This document shows positions 1 through 5,461 of a DNA stretch of 8,068 bases, piece by piece. A model generated the notes under the pieces. That model was given only the letters and a program-made list of their open reading frames with translations. It searched no databases and had not been told where the DNA came from. Position 1 is the stretch's first letter. Each line of letters opens with the position of its first letter. Position numbers and translations under genes: made by a program. This stretch comes from Minisyncoccota bacterium (GTDB lineage: Bacteria; Patescibacteriota; Minisyncoccia; SW-4-49-11): contig JAHEOE010000026.1 in the NCBI GenBank assembly GCA_018609785.1, forward strand, positions 1 to 8,068. Direction: 5' to 3'.

Positions 1-8
1 AAAACTAT

Positions 9-14
9 GGAGGT
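9..14 (+). promoter_or_regulatory. Shine-Dalgarno site of the first gene
   Basis: GGAGGT lies five bases before the ATG at 20, a near-consensus ribosome binding site at good spacing. It fixes this ATG as the start. The promoter must lie upstream of the window. Confidence 0.85.
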
Positions 15-19
15 AAAAA

Positions 20-1051
20 ATGAACAATCAAATCGTTCAACTCGAAGACCTTACCTCGTTCTTAGAAAATACTCTTCACCAACGCGTGAAGTCATTGCGA
101 ACAAAAAAGATGAAGGGGGCTACGCAAGAAGAGAAGATTTTAAGCTTGCTCTTGACGGGATGTGAACGGGGCACGGATGTTTCTCCGGTGAAAGAATCGC
201 TACTTAACCGAATTGCCGCCTACACTGTAGTAGGGGCTCCCATACAGATTTCCTTGAGTGTTGCAATTGGATGTAAGATTCCAAACCGGTTAAAGTTCTC
301 CGATTTATCTTCCGTGCCAACTTTTGCCTGGGTACACTTATTTTGGTTTTTTAAAGTGTTAAACGAAAAAATCAAGAAAGTGTATAGTCCGGGAGTGGAG
401 GTGATCATCTTCGATGAATCGTCTCTGTTCAGAGATCTCCTTTTTGCGGATCATCTCTCAGAAGAAGATATCCGTAAGTTCTACCGGTATCTGTCGATTA
501 TTACGGAATATATGAAACCGCCGGTGCGGTTTATTCCCATGCGACCTGATATGTTTGATATTCATCCCGCTGAGATCCCTCCGAATGAAGTTCCCGATTG
601 TGTCACATATGCTATGGTGTGCAGCTTGCCGCATATGCAGGATCCTCGTGTTATGGATCCGCTATATACAACTAGCCGTAAGGACTATACTTGGCTTGCA
701 AAACAGGCAGGTGAAGACGTGTGGCAGAAAGCGCAACTGCTAGCCGGCAAGGTACATGCCACGTTAAAACGAAGAAAAGAATTAGGATTGTTTCAAAAGT
801 TGACTCAATCCTGTAACCTTATTGATGCGTGTATTACGCGTAAAGATGGGAGATTGTGTTTAAATATAACCGTACCTTGTTTATTCAATCACGGAGTTCC
901 CATTCTCGAATGTGATCAAAAAACGGGAAAATACAAAGTGAAAATGACCCCCGAATATCGTATTCAAAGAGGAGATTATGGTCCTCTGGTACCTTACTAC
1001 TGGGCTCTCGATGGAGAGACAGTGTCCTTAGCATACTATCAAAAAACATAA
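20..1051 (+). CDS. Divergent DIT1/PvcA (isocyanide synthase)-like protein, copy 1
   Basis: This 343-residue protein appears to be a distant member of the DIT1/PvcA family, whose characterised members turn Tyr or Trp into an isonitrile using ribulose-5-phosphate, or formylate tyrosine in the yeast spore wall. What is visible: IGCKIPN (83-89) resembles the family's FPCKSPN-type motif, and the stretch around VYSPGVEVIIFDESSL (121-136) resembles the YPPGA-x-I-x-SDG-x-FSDL strand-loop. The acidic SDG becomes FDES here. In the C-terminal half I cannot find the usual RLSIHP motif; a VPCLFNHGVP segment (285-294) may take the place of the PWH region. No signal peptide or membrane segment is evident, so it is probably cytosolic. 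A second, clearer family member starts 74 bases downstream. The weak C-terminal match leaves open a lost or changed activity. Membership is inferred from motifs read by eye; the true substrate is unknown. Confidence 0.55.
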   Translation: MNNQIVQLEDLTSFLENTLHQRVKSLRTKKMKGATQEEKILSLLLTGCERGTDVSPVKESLLNRIAAYTVVGAPIQISLSVAIGCKIPNRLKFSDLSSVPTFAWVHLFWFFKVLNEKIKKVYSPGVEVIIFDESSLFRDLLFADHLSEEDIRKFYRYLSIITEYMKPPVRFIPMRPDMFDIHPAEIPPNEVPDCVTYAMVCSLPHMQDPRVMDPLYTTSRKDYTWLAKQAGEDVWQKAQLLAGKVHATLKRRKELGLFQKLTQSCNLIDACITRKDGRLCLNITVPCLFNHGVPILECDQKTGKYKVKMTPEYRIQRGDYGPLVPYYWALDGETVSLAYYQKT

Positions 1052-1058
1052 GTCAAAT

Positions 1059-1090
1059 AACCCGGTAAATATTTACCGGGTTTACCTTTT
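1059..1090 (+). terminator. Perfect 24-base palindrome, probable rho-independent terminator
   Basis: Positions 1059-1082 form a perfect inverted repeat: left arm AACCCGGTAAAT (1059-1070), right arm ATTTACCGGGTT (1071-1082), followed by an interrupted T-rich tail (TTTACCTTTT). As RNA it folds into a GC-rich stem with an AT loop eight bases after the stop of the preceding gene. Because it is perfectly symmetric in DNA and overlaps the next promoter, it could also be a repressor operator. Confidence 0.65.
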
Positions 1091-1100
1091 GTATTATAAT
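1072..1100 (+). promoter_or_regulatory. Sigma70-type promoter for the second DIT1/PvcA-like gene
   Basis: A -35 candidate TTTACC (1072-1077) and a perfect -10 TATAAT (1095-1100) are separated by 17 bases, the optimal spacing. The -35 sits inside the right arm of the palindrome. A transcript would start near 1107 and leave a leader of about 20 bases with no Shine-Dalgarno sequence before the ATG at 1126. Confidence 0.65.
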
Positions 1101-1125
1101 ATAAATCATTAAATAACCCGTAATT

Positions 1126-2283
1126 ATGCGCTCCAATCCTTACGTGTATCCGTTCGTTCCCTTTAATAATCTTTCCGAAAAAAACATTGGTGAAATTTCC
1201 GATCAAAAAACAGTTTCAACTAAGGAAATCAAGCAAATTCTGGAAGCTACTGATGATTTGAGAGGTCGAGCCGTAGAGAGTTGGCGTGGAACGGACACGA
1301 TAGATACGATTTTGAATGTGTTTAAGGATCCGGAAGTTCGGTTCGGACCTGAAGAGTATATTGTAGACTATCAAGATCAACTCCGAGAGCAATTTAATAC
1401 ATTCGTGAAATCAAACACACCTATTCATTTTACTATCCTTGGGTTCCCGTTTAAAATTCCTGTTCCTTTGAAAACAAATCGAGAAAAGCCGGATTTCGGA
1501 GAACTTGCCGCTTTAAAGCGTTTACATACACTCGGTAAAATCGTGGAAGACGTCTATCAATCGGGAGCGCGCATAACGATTTTTTCGGAGGGAGCATTTG
1601 CTTCCGCTGTGGGCGTCGATCCTGAAGTAGCTGAAATGTATCATAAATATCTTGGAGATCTCATCCGAACATTTGAGCTTGATGATGTTCTTGAGATTCG
1701 GAAATTGAAGGAGATGGAGAAAGAAGCGGAGAATTTTGAAGAGTTGTATGATCAGAAAATAGAAGAATTGAAAACAAAGTATAATGAAGGAGACGAAGAG
1801 TATCTCGCTAAATATCAGGGAAGTTATCCGTCCGTGTATCGTATAGTAAGTACACAGAACTATGAGATTTCGACACTCATGGAGGTTTATAACGAGGATC
1901 TCACTGAAGAACAAGTTGATGGTAACGTGAGAGAAATACGAACGGAACTTGAAACACGAACTCATGAGGCTATATTCAGATACCATGCGTACCTTGCATT
2001 ACGAGATGATTTGAATTTTTTGGAAAAAGTAACTCCGGGAGCCGTTCGCTTGTCCGTATCTCCCAAACCGGGAAGATTGGGAGTTCACCCTCTCCATTCT
2101 CAATGCGATAAACTTCCATACCATTCCGTATCGGTATATAATCCTCACCATGAATGGTTTACCCAGGAGTATCTTATCGATATTCTTCGAGATACCACGA
2201 ATTCGTATACCAAGGTTTTTTGGAAAGAAGATAGTGAAGATAAGCCGTTTTACTATGAGCAAACCGACGTACGTAACGATTGA
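1126..2283 (+). CDS. DIT1/PvcA (isocyanide synthase) family protein, copy 2
   Basis: This 385-residue protein is the clearer of the two DIT1/PvcA-like proteins. Motifs run in the family's order: GFPFKIPVP (106-114, cf. FPCKSPNP), GELAALKRL (125-133, cf. the conserved E-x-LAL-x-x-L helix), VYQSGARITIFSEGAFAS (143-160, cf. YPPGARITICSDGRVFSD), YHAYLALRDDL (286-296), AVRLSVSPK (306-314, cf. VRLSIHP) and LPYHSVSVY (330-338, cf. TPWHSV). The changes SDG to SEG, RLSIHP to RLSVSP and PWH to PYH mark it as divergent. Residues about 190-280 are very rich in Glu and Lys and probably form helices or a coiled coil. Characterised family members act on an amino acid plus ribulose-5-phosphate; the substrate here is unknown. 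No PvcB-like oxygenase is in the window. The start ATG lacks a Shine-Dalgarno sequence but lies about 20 bases from a good promoter, and no other early Met exists. The end overlaps the next gene by 29 bases. Confidence 0.75.
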   Translation: MRSNPYVYPFVPFNNLSEKNIGEISDQKTVSTKEIKQILEATDDLRGRAVESWRGTDTIDTILNVFKDPEVRFGPEEYIVDYQDQLREQFNTFVKSNTPIHFTILGFPFKIPVPLKTNREKPDFGELAALKRLHTLGKIVEDVYQSGARITIFSEGAFASAVGVDPEVAEMYHKYLGDLIRTFELDDVLEIRKLKEMEKEAENFEELYDQKIEELKTKYNEGDEEYLAKYQGSYPSVYRIVSTQNYEISTLMEVYNEDLTEEQVDGNVREIRTELETRTHEAIFRYHAYLALRDDLNFLEKVTPGAVRLSVSPKPGRLGVHPLHSQCDKLPYHSVSVYNPHHEWFTQEYLIDILRDTTNSYTKVFWKEDSEDKPFYYEQTDVRND

Positions 2284-3124
2284 TATCGGCGGGACGAAAA
2301 CACGAACTATTGCATACGATGAAAATTATCAAATCACGAATGTGGTTACCACTTCCACCGAGAACTTTTCTGTAGGACAGGAGAAGTTTTTTGCTGATGT
2401 TTTGGAATGGGTACGCTCGCAATACACTTCTATATCAAAGTTGGGAATTGCCGTTAACGGGCCGGTACACGAAAATACCGTGGTATTTTCTTCTTTGGCC
2501 GGAGGAGCTGTATCAGATGATGTTGCGGAGATGGCGAAAGATATATACGGTGCCTCTCACGTTGTTATTGAGAATGATGTCTATGCCTTGGCCAAAGGAG
2601 TGAATTGGTCAGACTCTTCATGTTATCATAACTTCACTCTCGTGAATTTGGGAACGGGGATTCGATTGGCCCAGGTAACCAATGGAGAATTATACAAAGG
2701 AAGTACTTCCAATGCGGGCGAAGTGTCTCAAAAGGAAATATATGTAAAAGAGTTGGATTTGACGTTGAAAATGGATAACTTTTTATCGGGAAAAGGATTT
2801 ACGCAGATGTATTATACATTAACCGGAATTACCAAATCAGCTGAAGATATCTGTAAATTGGAAGACCGTGAGGCTCGATTGGTATTCTCCATATTCTCGG
2901 AGTACTTTATCCATTTTATCTATGATATCAGTTATTTCTATAACCCGGAAAAAATTGTGTTATCAAGTTCGCTTACATACGCATTGTCACAATTATGTGA
3001 GCAAATAAATCAACGTTTGGAGAACGCGAAATTTAGGTTTTTGATGCCGGAAATGGTGGAAATAAAGAATGAAGATTACTATGTAAATAACGGGATGGTG
3101 GCGTTACTTGAAGAAACATATTGA
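2255..3124 (+). CDS. Divergent ROK-family (sugar kinase/glucokinase-like) protein
   Basis: This 289-residue protein has the actin-like ATPase fold signature of ROK kinases, which phosphorylate sugars such as glucose, fructose or N-acetyl-amino sugars. The phosphate-1 loop DIGGTKTR is at 10-17, IAVNGPV at 65-71, and END (106-108) supplies the expected catalytic Asp108. NLGTGIRL (131-138) and AGEV (154-157) correspond to the GTG and AGE motifs. NPEKIVLSSSL (230-240) corresponds to the nPexIVLGG nucleotide-side motif, with GG replaced by SS. The CxCGxxGCxE zinc motif of many ROK proteins is absent and the usual His after AGE is Gln. No DNA-binding domain precedes the kinase, so it is not a ROK repressor. 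I chose ATG 2255 because DIGGT then begins at residue 10; an in-frame ATG at 2150 would add 35 residues unlike the family. The 29-base overlap with the upstream gene and lack of a Shine-Dalgarno sequence suggest translational coupling. Substrate unknown. Confidence 0.8.
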   Translation: MSKPTYVTIDIGGTKTRTIAYDENYQITNVVTTSTENFSVGQEKFFADVLEWVRSQYTSISKLGIAVNGPVHENTVVFSSLAGGAVSDDVAEMAKDIYGASHVVIENDVYALAKGVNWSDSSCYHNFTLVNLGTGIRLAQVTNGELYKGSTSNAGEVSQKEIYVKELDLTLKMDNFLSGKGFTQMYYTLTGITKSAEDICKLEDREARLVFSIFSEYFIHFIYDISYFYNPEKIVLSSSLTYALSQLCEQINQRLENAKFRFLMPEMVEIKNEDYYVNNGMVALLEETY

Positions 3125-3130
3125 CCGGGA

Positions 3131-3137
3131 AGGAGGT
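3131..3137 (+). promoter_or_regulatory. Orphan strong Shine-Dalgarno sequence
   Basis: AGGAGGT lies seven bases after the ROK gene stop but 47 bases before the ATG of the phosphatase. The nearest start-like codon, TTG at 3140, is followed by ATA and a stop. It may be a relic, a ribosome standby site, or the site of a tiny non-ATG reading frame. Confidence 0.5.
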
Positions 3138-3184
3138 ATTTGATATAGATAAAGCGGTGTTTGTTCTTTCAACAGAAGAGATAA

Positions 3185-3970
3185 ATGGCTATCCGAGCAT
3201 GTATATTTGATATCGACGGAACGCTGACCAGTGAACGATTCTGTATCCCGTCCGAAGTGCAGGATGCACTTCGAGAGTTACAGCATAGGGGGGTATATTG
3301 TACTGTTAATACAGCAAATGCGTTTGTTCAGTATCAACAATTATATCGCTCCCAATTTAAACCGAATGCTCCTTTAATATTAGAGAATGGGGCGTCCATA
3401 GTTGCCTCATTGTGGCATGAAGATTATCTTTGCATTCATCATATTGCTTCGTCGTTTCTTAAAGAGTTACAGACCTTAGTAGGGAGGAAATGTATACAAC
3501 TATTCGCATTTTATAAAAAAGGTGAGGGGTATAAAATATTTTCTCATGAATCCCCCTCTTCGCACTTGCTTTATCGTACAAATGGCGAAAGAGTTTCTTG
3601 GAGTCAAATAGAGAGACATTGGAGAACCTCACCTCCTTCTCAAGTTATTGTCCGATTAAGTAATGAAGACGCCGTTATGGCGTTGAAAACCCTTTCTTCT
3701 GTTACGTTTGGTCAATCAGACGAATCTACTTACGAAATAACTCCCTTACATATTCATAAAGGAAGTGGTATTCGATATTGGAGTGAGGTTATGGATATTC
3801 CGTTGGAGAATATTGCAGTTTTTGGTAACGCGGAAAACGATATTCCGGCATTTAATCTTCCCGTGCGGATGAAAGTTCTTATCGGTGATAATCAGCAATT
3901 GCGCAATCGAGCTACACATAGCTTATCCACGGTAGACGAGATTCCTGCATTTTTACGTACCGTAATATAA
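3185..3970 (+). CDS. HAD-IIB (Cof-like) phosphatase
   Basis: This 261-residue protein is a haloacid dehalogenase-type phosphohydrolase, probably acting on a sugar phosphate or similar small phosphate ester in the cytosol. Motif I is FDIDGT (8-13), with nucleophile Asp9 and general acid Asp11. Motif II is Thr43 in VNTANA. Motif III is Lys192 in HIHKGSG, and motif IV is GNAENDIPAF (214-223). The segment between motifs II and III (about 75-185) is a C2-type cap, which together with the length puts it in the IIB/Cof class. Motif IV reads GNxxND rather than the usual GDxxND, so the first acid is Asn while Asp219 remains; activity may persist. An in-frame TAA directly precedes the ATG, fixing the start; only a weak GAAGAG-like site is near. 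It lies 60 bases after the ROK gene, in the same operon, and a terminator follows. Confidence 0.85.
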   Translation: MAIRACIFDIDGTLTSERFCIPSEVQDALRELQHRGVYCTVNTANAFVQYQQLYRSQFKPNAPLILENGASIVASLWHEDYLCIHHIASSFLKELQTLVGRKCIQLFAFYKKGEGYKIFSHESPSSHLLYRTNGERVSWSQIERHWRTSPPSQVIVRLSNEDAVMALKTLSSVTFGQSDESTYEITPLHIHKGSGIRYWSEVMDIPLENIAVFGNAENDIPAFNLPVRMKVLIGDNQQLRNRATHSLSTVDEIPAFLRTVI

Positions 3971-3976
3971 GCATGT

Positions 3977-4013
3977 AAAGGTCCCGAGAAACCAAAGCTC
4001 GGGGCTTTATTTA
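3977..4013 (+). terminator. Rho-independent terminator after the phosphatase gene
   Basis: CCCGAG (3983-3988) pairs with CTCGGG (3998-4003) around a nine-base loop. The stem extends through AAAG (3977-3980) with CTTT (4005-4008), leaving a bulged G and a G-T pair between. A short T-rich tail (TTTATTTA) follows. It closes the 1126-3970 operon. Confidence 0.75.
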
Positions 4014-4038
4014 CGTTTAAAGGATTATATGCTATGCT
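4010..4038 (+). promoter_or_regulatory. Promoter with extended -10 for the ATP-grasp-like gene
   Basis: TTTACG (4010-4015) as -35 and TATGCT (4033-4038) as -10 are 17 bases apart, and TG at 4030-4031 makes an extended -10 (TGCTATGCT). As with the promoter at 1072, the -35 is a TTTAC- element in the tail of the preceding terminator. The predicted leader is about 70 bases long. Confidence 0.55.
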
Positions 4039-4100
4039 CTAGCGAGTAGAGAATTTTTCAGTAAATTCCTACAACACTCAGTTTGATCTTTAAACAATAC

Positions 4101-4107
4101 AGGAGGT
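4101..4107 (+). promoter_or_regulatory. Shine-Dalgarno site that sets a GTG start
   Basis: AGGAGGT ends eight bases before GTG 4116, ideal spacing. It rules out the upstream in-frame TTG 4083, which would place the site inside the gene, and disfavours ATG 4128, which is 20 bases away. Confidence 0.8.
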
Positions 4108-4115
4108 ACTCAGTC

Positions 4116-5378
4116 GTGGTTCAAAGCATGAGTCTTAAGCAAAAAATTGTTGAAACCGGTATTGGATATGGAGAGCAACATGGCGTTACCTGGTTAATGG
4201 GGACTGAACCGTTTGTTCTTCCGAAAACATATCTGGAACAACTTCAAGAAATTGAGGAGTTGATTTCTTGGATGTCAGTATGTATCAAAAAAGCATATAA
4301 TTCCGGACACAGTAAAGGACTGAAAAAAGTCCTCACAGATAAAGTTCCCGAACGAATTCCTCAACTCTCTGACGGAAAATTGGAACGATTGTTCCGATTG
4401 GACATTGCCGTCGATGGTAATGATCGACTATATGTTACCGAAAGAGAAGAATGTCCGGGAGCGAAAGGTTTGGTGTATGCTTTGGCTCAAGGGTATGACG
4501 TCCCATACGATATTGCAGAAAAAATTAAACATGCCATGCCGAAGCAGAGCTCGTCTTTATATATTTTACTAACCCGAGACTGGTGGGAGTATGAGCAAGA
4601 TTTACGAGTCTTCGCTTATGCTATGCAAGAGTGTGGTATTGAATGTGAGGTGTACTATGCTGACGAGGTTGATGTGAAAACACTTCCCGAAAAAAGTACG
4701 TTGCATTTATTCGGATATTTTGACAATTTTCTGAAGGAAAAAGAGAAGTGGGTTCTGGACTCTTTATCAAAAGATGTGTATGTGTTGAACCCACGAGCGT
4801 TTTACCGAGAAAGCAAAGTACTTTTGGCCCTACCATTTCTCGATTTTGCAGAAGAAATCTTTCCCGACCAAGATAAACTTGCTCGGTTACGGAAATATAT
4901 TCCCTGGACAATCCCTCTTTCTTTATATACGTATCATAAAGTGGATTGGGGGAACATTATCGCAAATCGTCAGAAGTATATAATCAAAGATGCCGGGTAT
5001 GACGGCAATAATACTTCTTGGGGAGCTCGCGGTGTGTACAATTTAGATCATTCTTCTAAAACGTATTTCGCGGGTAACGTACAATGGGGGCTCCAAGCAA
5101 AAGAATGGGTGCAAAAATGGAATCCTGATATTGCCCCCTATCTCTATCCTCAAATCTTACAAGAAAAAGTGCAACAACGAACTTTTTCGGTATCCTACTA
5201 TACGGAAAATGGGGATGTGGCCCATTGTGATAAAATGTGTATTCGTATTTCTCCCTTTATCGTTCAGATACACGGGAGATTTGAAATGGCGAATACGCTT
5301 TTAGTAACTTTTTCTAAAGGTAACAAGGTGCATGGGACACCTGAGTCAATTATGGTTCCCGCCTTATTGGAACAGTAA
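4116..5378 (+). CDS. ATP-grasp-like protein, possible carboxylate-amine ligase
   Basis: I do not recognise a named family for this 420-residue protein, but several features suggest an ATP-grasp enzyme, the fold of ATP-dependent carboxylate-amine and peptide ligases. FRLDIAVDGNDRLYVTE followed by CPGAKG (93-118) resembles the segment in which some ATP-grasp proteins carry an acidic strand and a PGG-type turn. IIKDAGYDGNNTSWGARGV (289-307) resembles the ATP-binding Lys strand and its glycine-rich loop (xxKPxxGxGGxGV). ILQEKV (347-352) resembles the strand that contacts adenine. CDKMCIRISPF (371-381) could carry late Mg or phosphate contacts. YILLTRDWWEYEQDLRVFAYAM (149-170) and IECEVYYADEVDV (175-187) read like a Rossmann-type preATP-grasp region. 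No signal peptide or membrane segment is seen. It has its own promoter and terminator. The ATP-grasp assignment is inference by eye; a structure prediction would settle it. Confidence 0.5.
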   Translation: MVQSMSLKQKIVETGIGYGEQHGVTWLMGTEPFVLPKTYLEQLQEIEELISWMSVCIKKAYNSGHSKGLKKVLTDKVPERIPQLSDGKLERLFRLDIAVDGNDRLYVTEREECPGAKGLVYALAQGYDVPYDIAEKIKHAMPKQSSSLYILLTRDWWEYEQDLRVFAYAMQECGIECEVYYADEVDVKTLPEKSTLHLFGYFDNFLKEKEKWVLDSLSKDVYVLNPRAFYRESKVLLALPFLDFAEEIFPDQDKLARLRKYIPWTIPLSLYTYHKVDWGNIIANRQKYIIKDAGYDGNNTSWGARGVYNLDHSSKTYFAGNVQWGLQAKEWVQKWNPDIAPYLYPQILQEKVQQRTFSVSYYTENGDVAHCDKMCIRISPFIVQIHGRFEMANTLLVTFSKGNKVHGTPESIMVPALLEQ

Positions 5379-5390
5379 TGAACACACTTT

Positions 5391-5419
5391 AAACGATACA
5401 CCCACGGTGTATCGTTTTT
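5391..5419 (+). terminator. Strong rho-independent terminator after the ATP-grasp-like gene
   Basis: AAACGATACACC (5391-5402) and GGTGTATCGTTT (5406-5417) form a perfect 12-base stem with a three-base loop, and the T run extends to 5419. The left A-rich and right T-rich ends could let it act in both directions, but no minus-strand gene is nearby. Confidence 0.88.
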
Positions 5420-5429
5420 ACTTTGCGTG

Positions 5430-5438
5430 TGATACATT
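5430..5438 (+). promoter_or_regulatory. Weak candidate extended -10 for the M20 peptidase gene
   Basis: TG, one base, then TACATT (5433-5438) resembles an extended -10, but no good -35 is seen at 16-18 bases. The strong terminator upstream implies the peptidase gene needs its own promoter in this 40-base gap. Confidence 0.3.
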
Positions 5439-5461
5439 AGAAAATAAATAGGATTTAGGGT

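Noticed and set aside
1522..1986. Minus-strand open frame of 154 codons
   Set aside because: It is rich in Phe, Ile and Leu only because it is opposite the Glu/Lys-rich segment of the DIT1/PvcA-like gene.
2150..2254. Longer start for the ROK kinase
   Set aside because: The 35 added residues are basic and unlike the family, lie wholly inside the preceding gene, and push DIGGT far from the N-terminus.
4083..4115. TTG start for the ATP-grasp-like gene
   Set aside because: The AGGAGGT ribosome site would be inside the coding region; GTG 4116 is correctly spaced from it.
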